Part shown: in pieces, positions 32,225-39,789 of the stretch
Layout: every line of letters starts with the position of its first letter
Position numbering within the stretch: the stretch's first letter is position 1
Made by a program: the position numbers and the translations under genes
Source: Deltaproteobacteria bacterium UBA2409
GTDB lineage: Bacteria; Bdellovibrionota_C; UBA2361; DDRT01
NCBI GenBank assembly: GCA_002343185.1
Contig: DDRT01000001.1
Location: 304,736-368,735, forward strand
DNA length: 64,000 nucleotides
Direction: 5' to 3'
The notes under the pieces: generated by a model
Told to the model about the DNA's origin: nothing
What the model saw: the letters and a program-made list of their open reading frames with translations, nothing else
Database searches by the model: none

Positions 32225-32311
32225 GGAGAGATGGCCGAGTGGCTGAAGGCGCACGCTTGGAAAGCGTGTTTACGGGAAACTGTAACGAGGGTTCGAATCC
32301 CTCTCTCTCCG
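32225..32311 (+). tRNA. tRNA-Ser(GGA)
   Basis: Acceptor GGAGAGA/TCTCTCC, D-arm TGGCCGAGTGGCTGAAGGC, anticodon stem-loop CACGC-TTGGAAA-GCGTG giving GGA, variable arm, T-arm GAGGGTTCGAATCCCTC. Class II. It is preceded by its own truncated copy at 32130 and followed by an inverted copy of its tail. Confidence 0.95.
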
Positions 32312-32337
32312 AACTTTGAATTGGTAGAGAACTAGGT

Positions 32338-32353
32338 AGAGAGGGATTCGAAC
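32338..32353. repeat. Inverted copy of the tRNA-Ser(GGA) 3' end
   Basis: AGAGAGGGATTCGAAC is the exact reverse complement of 32291-32306 in the tRNA-Ser(GGA) T-arm and acceptor. It abuts the flavin reductase start at 32355, so this gene's ribosome-binding region is made of tRNA-derived sequence. Confidence 0.8.
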
Positions 32354-32354
32354 T

Positions 32355-33017
32355 ATGAGTAACTGGAAGCCTGGCGATGGAGTTAAATCCCCAGTAGAAA
32401 ATTTTAAAGAGATTCCATTCTCACAGATGGAACCCGCTGAAAGATATAGACACCTAATCAGCACAGTCATACCAAGGCCAGTTGCTTTCGTAAGTACAGT
32501 TAGCAAAGAAGGGGTAGGAAATTTAGCTCCATATAGTTTTTTTAACGCCCTATCAAGTAATCCTGCATGTGTAATGATCTCTGCAAGCCCTTTAGGAAAT
32601 GGTGAGCCAAAGCATACCCTAAGAAATATCAAAGACACTGGAGAGTTTGTAGTTAATTTTTCAGCAGACTGGATGATCGATGTAGTTGCTTATTGTGGAG
32701 CCGCTTTTCCTGATGGCGTTGATGAAATGGAAGTAGTTGGACTAACTGGATTACCCTCCTTAAAAGTTAAACCTAAAAGAGTTAAAGAATCTCCTGCTCA
32801 CTTAGAGTGCAAGCTTCATTCCTTAATTCCTATTGGAGATGGAGGACCTGGAAGTACAACTTTAATAATCGGTGAGGTTCTTACAGCGCATATCTGGAGT
32901 GAAGCCTATACGGATGGAAGAATTGATCCAAAAAAACTCTCCCCGCTTTCAAGACTAGGCGGTGCCTGGTATGGAACGCTTGGTGATGTTTTATTTAGAC
33001 AGATTCCTTCGGTCTAA
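32355..33017 (+). CDS. Flavin reductase-like FMN-binding protein
   Basis: A 220-residue protein of the split-barrel flavin reductase/flavoredoxin family. ISTVIPRPVAFVSTVSKEGVGNLAPYSFFNALS is the typical FMN-binding opening, and GEFVVNFSADWM and HLECKLHSLIPIGDGG follow. It may reduce FMN or carry electrons in the cytoplasm. The ATG start at 32355 lies 2 nt after an inverted tRNA-Ser tail and lacks a good ribosome site. It is monocistronic, convergent with engB, with a repeat copy at its 3' side. Confidence 0.88.
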   Translation: MSNWKPGDGVKSPVENFKEIPFSQMEPAERYRHLISTVIPRPVAFVSTVSKEGVGNLAPYSFFNALSSNPACVMISASPLGNGEPKHTLRNIKDTGEFVVNFSADWMIDVVAYCGAAFPDGVDEMEVVGLTGLPSLKVKPKRVKESPAHLECKLHSLIPIGDGGPGSTTLIIGEVLTAHIWSEAYTDGRIDPKKLSPLSRLGGAWYGTLGDVLFRQIPSV

Positions 33018-33021
33018 GGCT

Positions 33022-33103
33022 GCTGGGGGTCAGGCTACTGGGGGTCAGGCCGCTTTATTTTTGCTTCGCCCGCTGGCGCGGACGATAGATCCTGACCAGG
33101 CGA
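33022..33103. repeat. Dispersed GGGGTCAGGC element overlapping the engB 3' end
   Basis: CTGGGGGTCAGGC occurs twice in tandem, then TTTATTTTTGCTTCGCCCGCTGGCGCGGACGATAG, then CCTGACCAGGC. The T-run and CGCTGGCG hairpin followed by a GACCAGGC box match the layout of the copy at 43523. It reaches into the engB coding region. Confidence 0.8.
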
Positions 33104-33643
33104 CAAACGCACCAATCGATTAATTCTTGATAAAAAACTTTTTGAATCCAAAATTATATCTGACTCTTCAAGGCCGTAGCTTGATGCAAGTTTTTTGAGG
33201 CTTGGTTTTATTTCATTCTTTTTTAACTTATCTGATTTTGTAGCAACCACCAGGAAATTTATCCCCCTTTGAAATGATATATCACGGATCCACTCCTCTA
33301 AGTCTCCCGGAGATCTCCTCATGTCATTTAAAAGAGCTACCGCTCCGATATCCCTATCCTCAAGAACAGATCTAATAGTCTCTTCGAGCTTCCTTGCTTC
33401 AACTTTTGAGGCTTTTGCAAATCCAAAGCCTGGAAGATCCAGGAATCTGATATCTTTAAGTCTATAAGCATTAATAAGCTTAGTAGAGCCTGGAGTTTTG
33501 CTGACAAATGCCAAGGATTTTTGACCTGCGAGCTGATTTATAAAGGTTGATTTGCCAACGTTAGATCTACCAACCAGAGCAACTTCAAATAACTTATCAT
33601 CTGGTAAAAGCGATGCATCAGGCACGCTTAGTTCAAAATTCAT
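33035..33643 (-). CDS. engB: Ribosome-biogenesis GTPase EngB (YsxC/YihA)
   Basis: A 202-residue GTPase needed for 50S subunit assembly. G1 VALVGRSNVGKSTFINQLAG, G2 TPGSTKLIN, G3 FLDLPGFGFAK and G4 VATKSDKLKKNE are all intact. It overlaps ccmD by ATGA and so closes the ccm operon. The last ~22 residues (SPGQDLSSAPAGEAKIKRPD and the end) are encoded by a dispersed repeat, an extension beyond the normal GTPase end near residue 180. Confidence 0.95.
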   Translation of the reverse strand: MNFELSVPDASLLPDDKLFEVALVGRSNVGKSTFINQLAGQKSLAFVSKTPGSTKLINAYRLKDIRFLDLPGFGFAKASKVEARKLEETIRSVLEDRDIGAVALLNDMRRSPGDLEEWIRDISFQRGINFLVVATKSDKLKKNEIKPSLKKLASSYGLEESDIILDSKSFLSRINRLVRLSPGQDLSSAPAGEAKIKRPDPQ

Positions 33644-33774
33644 TCGTATCGCTTAGAGTTTATCTTTTTTGAGAGACTATGAAGCCTAAACGCTGCAAAG
33701 ACAATGTATAAAACAAAACAGCCAAACATTGCTGCATATCCCCAAAATAAAGTTGGAAAAGTATCAGGAACCAT
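33640..33774 (-). CDS. ccmD: CcmD-like small membrane protein
   Basis: A 44-residue protein found by reading the gap between ccmC and engB. It starts MVPDTFPTLFWGYAAMFGCF, continues with a single membrane helix (VLYIVFAAFRL) and ends in a basic tail SLSKKINSKRYE. The size, the helix with W-GYA near its start and the basic C-terminus fit CcmD, which helps release holo-CcmE. Its start overlaps ccmC by 11 nt and its stop overlaps engB by ATGA. Confidence 0.8.
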   Translation of the reverse strand: MVPDTFPTLFWGYAAMFGCFVLYIVFAAFRLHSLSKKINSKRYE

Positions 33775-34417
33775 AAACCTTATCCTCCAAAGATCTTAAC
33801 ATCACACCAAACCAAATTAACTGAACGCTTAAGATGCTCAACGCTAGAATTGAAACCCCAAAAGTTTGGCCAAACTTCGGGTCTCTTAGGCCACCATCTC
33901 CTACAACTTCTGGGTGAATCTGGGCAGTATTTGGCAGTAGCTCTACAGAGTAGATAACGACCGGAACCATGACGGCTGATAAAATAGCCAATACTGAGGC
34001 AAATTTAGGGCGATTTTCACGTGGGGTTAGGAATCTAAACACCATTCCTCCAAACAACATTAACCATAAGATGAGGGTAGATACCAATCTTGGTTCAAAT
34101 CTAAAATAGGTATTCCATGCCGCTTGTCCCCAGATCATGCCACTAAAGAGAGTTGCTGAGGCAAAAACAAAACCTACCTCGGTACCAGACTGGATGAGAC
34201 GGTCAAAGTGGTCTCGTTTTGTGAATAAATAGGCAAGAGCACCAAAGAACATAGCAAAGACTGCTAAGTAACAGGCAGTTGCACTTCCTGCATGAAAGTA
34301 GAGGATCCTTTGCATTGGGCCCATCATTCGTTCATTTGGAACATACATAAAAATCATATAAAGAGCTGAAGTGATCGTAGCCACCACTATCAGCGAAAAA
34401 ATACTAAACGCTTTCAT
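33764..34417 (-). CDS. ccmC: Heme exporter protein CcmC
   Basis: 217 residues with six membrane helices; it presents heme to CcmE. LYFHAGSATACYLAVF carries the first conserved His and NTAQIHPEVVGD the second. The periplasmic tryptophan-rich segment reads WNTYFRFEPRLVSTLILWLM where most CcmC have WGTWWVWDxRLTS, so WWxWD has become YFxFE. The order in the operon (E-F-A-B-C-D) and 1-nt abutting genes support the call. Confidence 0.87.
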   Translation of the reverse strand: MKAFSIFSLIVVATITSALYMIFMYVPNERMMGPMQRILYFHAGSATACYLAVFAMFFGALAYLFTKRDHFDRLIQSGTEVGFVFASATLFSGMIWGQAAWNTYFRFEPRLVSTLILWLMLFGGMVFRFLTPRENRPKFASVLAILSAVMVPVVIYSVELLPNTAQIHPEVVGDGGLRDPKFGQTFGVSILALSILSVQLIWFGVMLRSLEDKVYGS

Positions 34418-35064
34418 TATTTAAATGTCCTTGAATAGGTTAATCCAGAGAGAGATATGTATAATATATTTAGGAAAACGCAAAACCAGATCCAGGATGT
34501 GTCAGAGTAGATTGTGAATCCAAAATAGGCTTCAATGAGCCCAAAAAATAAAGGAGAAATGATAGGAACACCTAAAATTGGTATCAAAATAAACCTACCT
34601 AGTGTTTGAGAAGTCATATTTGCAAGAGTCACCCCCACAGAACTAACACCAATAGAAAATAGTGCTGAAATAAGAATAGAGTTAAGAAAACTTAAAGGAG
34701 GATGTATTCCACAAAAGGTAAATAGAGTCAGAAAAAGTAATGTGCCTGAAAAAATCCCGTAAATTGAGCAGATAATCAATTTAGAGATAAAAATATCTAA
34801 AGGCTCTTTTTTATGGAAAAGAACAAGTGCATCTAAAGCCCTGTTTCTTCTGTCAGAATCATATAGTCTCTCTATCCCGATAAATAATATAAAAGATAAA
34901 AGTGAAAGCCAGACCCCAGGGAAAATTCTGGGAAGATTCGAAACTTGAGCTCTGTTTAATCCTAAAGCCACAAAAATTCCTAAAATCAACGTTAACCCTA
35001 AAATAGTTGATAGAGATTTAGGATTTCTTAATTCAATAAGAACTTCTTTACTAAGAAAATTCAT
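34417..35064 (-). CDS. ccmB: Heme exporter permease CcmB
   Basis: A 215-residue ABC-2-type permease with six predicted helices. It starts MNFLSKEVLIELRNPKSLST, typical of CcmB (a cytosolic helix with E-R/K). It overlaps ccmA by 4 nt and abuts ccmC. It forms the CcmAB complex that uses ATP to free holo-CcmE from CcmC. Sequence similarity is weak, so the name depends partly on context. Confidence 0.8.
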   Translation of the reverse strand: MNFLSKEVLIELRNPKSLSTILGLTLILGIFVALGLNRAQVSNLPRIFPGVWLSLLSFILFIGIERLYDSDRRNRALDALVLFHKKEPLDIFISKLIICSIYGIFSGTLLFLTLFTFCGIHPPLSFLNSILISALFSIGVSSVGVTLANMTSQTLGRFILIPILGVPIISPLFFGLIEAYFGFTIYSDTSWIWFCVFLNILYISLSGLTYSRTFK

Positions 35065-35588
35065 CTAAGCTCACCCAAAGTTATTGAATGAGAGACTGGA
35101 ATTTCATCATGTGAAGTGATTACAGATACACCATCAAAATCTTTAATGAACTTAAAAAACTCCTCTTTGTAATCGCTATCTAGAGGAGAGGTAATCTCAT
35201 CGAAGAGCAGTACTGATGGTCTACTTAAGCTAGCGCGTGCTAAAGAAACTCTTGCTCTTTCTCCTCTGCTTAGGGTTCCAACTCTTTTTTCTAAAAGTTC
35301 TCTTACACCAAACTTAGGCTCTTTAAATTCTCCCAGGAAAAGAGAGAGGTTCTCCTTTACTGTTAGTTCCTGATACAAAAAATCTTCAGTGTTACAAAGA
35401 TTTATCGATTCGTAGCTTACAGTACCTTTGTATGGAATTAGTCCTGCAATAGCTTCAAGGAGAGTTGATTTTCCAGAGCCGTTTTTTCCTTTTAAGTGCA
35501 CACATTCTCCCCTTTTAACAGTAAAGGAGAGATCTTTAATTATGTGGGAGTTACCCCTAAAAACATTAAGTTCTTTGACTGTAAGCAC
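35061..35588 (-). CDS. ccmA: Heme exporter ATPase CcmA
   Basis: A 175-residue short ABC ATPase. Walker A HLKGKNGSGKSTLLEAIAGL, signature LSRGERARVSLARA and Walker B SVLLFDEITSPLD are all present, and the minimal size is typical of CcmA. I start at GTG 35588 (VLTVKELNVFRGN); a start at 35615 would add nine residues inside ccmF. It overlaps ccmF by 23 nt and ccmB by 4 nt. Confidence 0.9.
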   Translation of the reverse strand: MLTVKELNVFRGNSHIIKDLSFTVKRGECVHLKGKNGSGKSTLLEAIAGLIPYKGTVSYESINLCNTEDFLYQELTVKENLSLFLGEFKEPKFGVRELLEKRVGTLSRGERARVSLARASLSRPSVLLFDEITSPLDSDYKEEFFKFIKDFDGVSVITSHDEIPVSHSITLGELR

Positions 35589-37443
35589 GCTGGGATAGGA
35601 TAACAAAAAGTCCAAAAATCATAACCCCCGTTCCAATCCATAAGAGCGACTGTAGAGGGTTTATAAAAACTTTCATTGCGGCTTTAGTGCCCGAATCGTC
35701 TAAGCCAGCCATTACAAGGTAAACATCTCCTTTTAGTAGCTTAAGTATAGAAACCTCAGAAGTGTTCTCCTTTTTTTTGTAATAGAATCTAGAGGCAGGT
35801 TTTCTAATGGCAATAATATCTCCGCTTTTCGTATCTACAATCTCAGTTACAGCTTGAAGCTCCTCAAAACTTGATGACCTAACCGCAGTTAACTCTTTTA
35901 AGGTAAATTGAAATCTTCCTACCGAATATGACTGGCCTTCTGATAAAACAAAATCTCTCTCAATTTTGTGAGCCATTGAGGCAGTTATTCCTATAGTTGC
36001 TAGAAGTACACCGAGGTGCACAGTATGAGCACCAAGTGTCCTAAGAAAAGAAGCAGGCTCTTTTTTTCTTCTGTGTAGCTCTTTTATAATTGTCAGAAAT
36101 ACAAATACACATAAAGAATATGATAGAATCGGATAAAATCCTGGTACTCCAGCCCAAACAAGCATTAACCCAACTATAAAGGCAGTAATTATCGGAGCTA
36201 AAAATTGCTTTCTTAGCTGTGCCAGTGTTGTATGTCTCCAGGAGACTAAGGGGCCAACTCCCATAAAAAATAGCATCAACAAAAAGAGGGGTACGTTTAC
36301 AGCGTTAAAGTATGGGATCCCAACCGTTTGCTTTTGCCCAGTAAACCATTCGGAGAAAACAGGAAAAAGTACACCCCATAAAGTGGCAAAAGCTATTCCC
36401 AGTAAAATTAAATTATTAAGAAGAAAAATTGCTTCCCGTGAAATAAAACTTTCAATGTGCCTATCAGGAGTGTGTTTAACTCTGAAAGTGAAGAACAGAG
36501 CTACGCTTAGATATAAACCTAGATATAATAAAAAAACCCAACCTATATCGGTTGAAGCAAAAGCATGAACACTTTGAACAACACCAGATCTTGTTAAAAA
36601 AGTTCCAAAAACTGTTAATGAATAGGTAGCCAGAGCAAGCCAGATATTCCACAGCTTTAGCATCCCTTTTCTTTCTTCAACCATTACAGAATGAAGAAGT
36701 GCTGTCCCAGTGAGCCATGGTATAAAGGATGCGTTTTCTACAGGATCCCATGCCCAGAACCCGCCCCAACCAAGTTCAATATATGCCCAATATCCCCCAA
36801 GAACTTTTCCGGCCGTTAAAAATCCCCATGCTAAAAGAGTCCAAGCCCGACAGTACTGATACCACTCTTTAGTAGGAGAGATTAAGGCTGCAAAAGCTAT
36901 GCTCGCTGGGATAGCAAACCAGGTAAGCCCAAAGTACATAATAGGGGGATGAATAGCCATGAATGGATTTTGAAGTAATGGATTTAAACCGTTTCCATCG
37001 AGAGGGATTATTTCACTTTTTATATATTGAAATGGGTTGGTTAGGAATAAAGTCATTCCTAAAAAGAAAATGTTTGAGATGGCAAGAAAAAGTAGTGTGT
37101 TGTTAGCTAGGTTTTTGGGAAATCTAAAAATATCTCTAGCGACTATACTAGCACCAATACCTTGAATTGCAGCCCATAGAAGCATCGATCCATCCATCCC
37201 CCCCCAGATAGCTGCGAACTTGTAAAATGGATCCATCTCTTTACTTGAAAATTGCCAGACATATTGATTTGAGTAGTCATTATTTAGAAAAAGAAATCCA
37301 AGTATAAAAACAGATATTGCTGAAGAAATTCCTGAGAGGATGATTGATGCTCTAGCAAGAGTAATATTTTTCCTTGCAGTTACAGCTGCAGCTACAGAGC
37401 AAAAAAATGAAACTAGTAAAGATAAAAACCCTATCTCATTCAT
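35566..37443 (-). CDS. ccmF: Cytochrome c heme lyase subunit CcmF
   Basis: A 625-residue polytopic protein of about 15 helices that attaches heme to apocytochrome c. The WWD domain GWGGFWAWDPVENASFIPWL is perfect. AIHPPIMYFG and LTRSGVVQSVHAFA carry heme-ligand histidines, and AHTVHLGVLLATIGI carries the C-terminal one. It overlaps ccmE by 4 nt. In genomes with cysteine-type CcmE it works without CcmH; no ccmG, ccmH or ccmI lies nearby here. Confidence 0.95.
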   Translation of the reverse strand: MNEIGFLSLLVSFFCSVAAAVTARKNITLARASIILSGISSAISVFILGFLFLNNDYSNQYVWQFSSKEMDPFYKFAAIWGGMDGSMLLWAAIQGIGASIVARDIFRFPKNLANNTLLFLAISNIFFLGMTLFLTNPFQYIKSEIIPLDGNGLNPLLQNPFMAIHPPIMYFGLTWFAIPASIAFAALISPTKEWYQYCRAWTLLAWGFLTAGKVLGGYWAYIELGWGGFWAWDPVENASFIPWLTGTALLHSVMVEERKGMLKLWNIWLALATYSLTVFGTFLTRSGVVQSVHAFASTDIGWVFLLYLGLYLSVALFFTFRVKHTPDRHIESFISREAIFLLNNLILLGIAFATLWGVLFPVFSEWFTGQKQTVGIPYFNAVNVPLFLLMLFFMGVGPLVSWRHTTLAQLRKQFLAPIITAFIVGLMLVWAGVPGFYPILSYSLCVFVFLTIIKELHRRKKEPASFLRTLGAHTVHLGVLLATIGITASMAHKIERDFVLSEGQSYSVGRFQFTLKELTAVRSSSFEELQAVTEIVDTKSGDIIAIRKPASRFYYKKKENTSEVSILKLLKGDVYLVMAGLDDSGTKAAMKVFINPLQSLLWIGTGVMIFGLFVILSQRAYSQRT

Positions 37444-37817
37444 TCTGGAGGCTCATATTTGGAAGGGCATTGAGTTAAAAGTTGTGTAGCGAAAAGAGTA
37501 CCGTCTTTAAAATCACCATCTATTAAAACTTCTCTTCCGGCATCAAACATATCAGGCTTGATACCTTTATAGACCACAGGTACAGATTTAGCTGGTGTTA
37601 ATTTATCTTCTACGTAAAATTTTAAAGAGAACTCTGGCTCAACATCATAGGTAATATCTTTATTAGAAACCTTGCCACCGATTCTTATACGCTCTTTGTC
37701 ACCATCAAGATCGTTCACTATAAGAACAGCGTTTGCTTTGTCTTTGGTTGATAAGAACATAGCCACTGTAACGATAGCTAACATACCTAAAACAAGTGCT
37801 AAAAAGACTTTACTCAC
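37440..37817 (-). CDS. ccmE: Heme chaperone CcmE, cysteine variant
   Basis: 125 residues: an N-terminal membrane anchor (ALVLGMLAIVTVAMFLS), then an OB-fold barrel with RIRIGGKVSNKD, VVYKGIKPDMFDAGREVLIDGDF and FATQLLTQCPSKYEPPE. The covalent heme residue is normally His in HxxxY; here it is C117 in CPSKY, giving CxxxY. Such CcmE occur in Desulfovibrio and archaea (system I*). First gene of the ccm operon, divergent from the gene at 37904. Confidence 0.92.
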   Translation of the reverse strand: MSKVFLALVLGMLAIVTVAMFLSTKDKANAVLIVNDLDGDKERIRIGGKVSNKDITYDVEPEFSLKFYVEDKLTPAKSVPVVYKGIKPDMFDAGREVLIDGDFKDGTLFATQLLTQCPSKYEPPE

Positions 37818-37903
37818 AAGGTGCTGTTTATAGCAGCTTTTTTAGCCTTCAGCACGTCTGGTCAAGAAAAAATTGCTCTCTTCCGATACTGTTTATGAGA
37901 AGC

Positions 37904-38242
37904 ATGGATGCTATTAGTAAAGCAATATCAAGCCTTGAGAGGCTTAAAAAAGAGCCCCCTCTGGAGACTCGGTTACTAAATAAGAGTGGAAATGTTTTTC
38001 AGATGAAGCTCGAGGTGTTTCTATCGAAAGTAAAGAAAGGCGACGCAACCCAAGATATCTCTGTTGCAACAGCATTAAATCAGAAAATTAAAAAATCATC
38101 AGAAACACTAGCTGAGCTCAATCCAAAACTTTTAACATCTTACACAGGCTATATGTCTGCTATGAGGTATGACAGGAAGGCCAGGTTCATAAATGCGGTT
38201 AGTGAATCGTTAGAAGACTCTAAACTTTTAGCGCAGGCTTAG
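37904..38242 (+). CDS. Small hypothetical helical protein
   Basis: 112 residues from the ATG of MDAISKAISSLERLKKEPP; upstream in-frame starts (37895, 37796) would overlap the ccmE leader and add a sequence of poor quality. Almost all helical, Lys/Glu/Ser-rich, no signal peptide or membrane segment. No family recognised. Its end overlaps the convergent RDD gene by 23 nt. Confidence 0.45.
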   Translation: MDAISKAISSLERLKKEPPLETRLLNKSGNVFQMKLEVFLSKVKKGDATQDISVATALNQKIKKSSETLAELNPKLLTSYTGYMSAMRYDRKARFINAVSESLEDSKLLAQA

Positions 38243-38873
38243 GGAAAAAGTTATCTTGCAGTGGAATTTCTCTTAATATACTTAAGATGACTAGTGGACT
38301 TAGCCAGAACAAAGGAAGAGATATCCCCCTTAAGACTTTAAATGAGCCTTTGTAGCTGAGCCCAGAGACTCCTTCACCTAGAGTTTTTCCTGCTAATAGA
38401 TAAGCCAGTAAGAGATAAATCATAAGTGTTAATGGTAAAATTGAGAAAGAAAGCAGAAGGGAGGTTTTGCCTAATTCAAATATATTTATCGATATAGCGA
38501 ATGAGATCATTGAAGCAAAGAAAAGATCAATTATCGACGAGCTCAGTCTTATTTGAAGTGACTTATCCTCCTGGGGAGTTGTTGGAGTGTAAGTCACCTG
38601 TTTTTTGAGTTTAAAAAGAGGCGCGGATATAAAATTTGCAGCTCTTTCAGCAATCCTTGTAACTACAGCATCTGCTTCAATCTGCTCAACCAGAACTGAT
38701 TTTGAGATCGAGGTAGAAAACTTTTTGGAAGGATCCTTCAAACTCTCAAGAGCAGTATCAAAAAGTACTTTTGCCTCTTCGTCGGTTATAGTTTTTAGGA
38801 CATTTGATTCAAAGCTAATCGAGCTCTCTTCTTTTTTTAAACTTTCTAGGGCGCGATTGAAGTATTCATCCAT
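38220..38873 (-). CDS. RDD-family-like membrane protein
   Basis: 217 residues. A charged soluble N-terminal region (about 105 residues) precedes an RDD-like domain: RLSSSIIDLFFASMISFAI in place of RxxAxxIDxxxx, then LLAYLLAGKTLGEGVSGLSY, which matches the family's GQTLGKxLxGL segment. Three to four membrane helices. Function unknown in this family; some members are ion exchangers. Start next to a structured intergenic region. Confidence 0.6.
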   Translation of the reverse strand: MDEYFNRALESLKKEESSISFESNVLKTITDEEAKVLFDTALESLKDPSKKFSTSISKSVLVEQIEADAVVTRIAERAANFISAPLFKLKKQVTYTPTTPQEDKSLQIRLSSSIIDLFFASMISFAISINIFELGKTSLLLSFSILPLTLMIYLLLAYLLAGKTLGEGVSGLSYKGSFKVLRGISLPLFWLSPLVILSILREIPLQDNFFPKPALKV

Positions 38874-38886
38874 CGTAACCTTTTAA

Positions 38887-39096
38887 GGGTACCATATCCA
38901 AGCTCGCAAACTACACAGGGTTTCTGCAAACCCCTCAGGGGTCGATTTTCGGAGAAAATCGGGGGTGAAAACATATAACCGTTTAAAAAATCTACAAAGC
39001 CGATCAGGCTTTGACTATCAGAGTCGCTTAAAAAACTAAGTATTTATCCACAGAAGCTCAGAAATACACTATAAATTCCAACACCTTAAACGGTTT
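38887..39096. other. Structured gap between two minus-strand genes
   Basis: It contains a hairpin CGATTTTC-GGA-GAAAATCG (38943-38961), inverted repeats AACCGTTTAA (38978-38987) and TTAAACGGTT (39087-39096) about 100 nt apart, and TTATCCACA (39044-39052), a perfect DnaA-box match. The repeats could belong to the rsmE 3' end and the RDD promoter. A single DnaA box is weak evidence of anything. No ORF seen. Confidence 0.45.
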
Positions 39097-39789
39097 TCAT
39101 CCATCTTCCGAACTATAAAGCATATTAGAAATCGTGGCAGCCATAGAAAGCGCTGCTGTTTCACTTTTTAGTACCAGATCTCCAAGCGAGACAGGCTTGA
39201 AGTTGTTTTTAAATAGAAGTTCATACTCGTCAGCAGTAAAATCTCCCTCAGGTCCAACAGCAAAAGTCGTCGGAGTTGTTTTGATCTCCTTAATTAGAGG
39301 GGTTCTCTCAGAAAATAGAGCAGCAACAAGTCTTAATCCTGGTTCTAGGGAGTTCAAGGCAGTAATTAAGTTAGGATAAAAACTTATTTCGAGTGGAAAG
39401 CATCTGTTCGATTGTGAAGCAGAGAGTTCCGCAATTTTTTTAAATCTATCAATTTTTCTTGAGTTCTTAACTACTGACCTTTCAGCTTCAAAAAGCTTAA
39501 GCGACTTAACACCAAGCTCTGAAAGTTTTTCTATTAGATCACTTGAGTTTTTTGTAAGAGAGCACAGCGCAGTAATAGGTAGAGGGAAATTAGGCTCTTC
39601 AAGTGAGATCACTTCTAGTAGGTTTTCTTTTAAGTACCTAATTCTTCCAAACTGAGAATAAAAAGTTGAAAAATTAAATTCTTCTCCCTCCTTAACTCTT
39701 AAAACTTTTAGATGAGACCAAAGTTCCTTATCAACAGGAACCTGGTCTCCTAAAGAAATTTTATCGGTCTTTAAAAATATTCGCTTCAA
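39097..39789 (-). CDS. rsmE: 16S rRNA (uracil1498-N3)-methyltransferase RsmE
   Basis: 230 residues: a PUA-like N-terminal domain (PVDKELWSHLKVLRVKEGEEF) and a SPOUT methyltransferase domain. The SAM-knot motifs FAVGPEGDFTADEYELL and VSLGDLVLKSETAALSM match IGPEGGFS--E and LG-RILR-ETA, with two substitutions in the second. It overlaps the upstream DsbA-like gene by 4 nt. Methylates the 30S decoding region. Confidence 0.88.
   Translation of the reverse strand: MKRIFLKTDKISLGDQVPVDKELWSHLKVLRVKEGEEFNFSTFYSQFGRIRYLKENLLEVISLEEPNFPLPITALCSLTKNSSDLIEKLSELGVKSLKLFEAERSVVKNSRKIDRFKKIAELSASQSNRCFPLEISFYPNLITALNSLEPGLRLVAALFSERTPLIKEIKTTPTTFAVGPEGDFTADEYELLFKNNFKPVSLGDLVLKSETAALSMAATISNMLYSSEDG

Noticed and set aside
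39044..39052. Replication origin at a DnaA box
   Set aside because: A single box, no dnaA/dnaN/gidA nearby and no AT-rich unwinding array.
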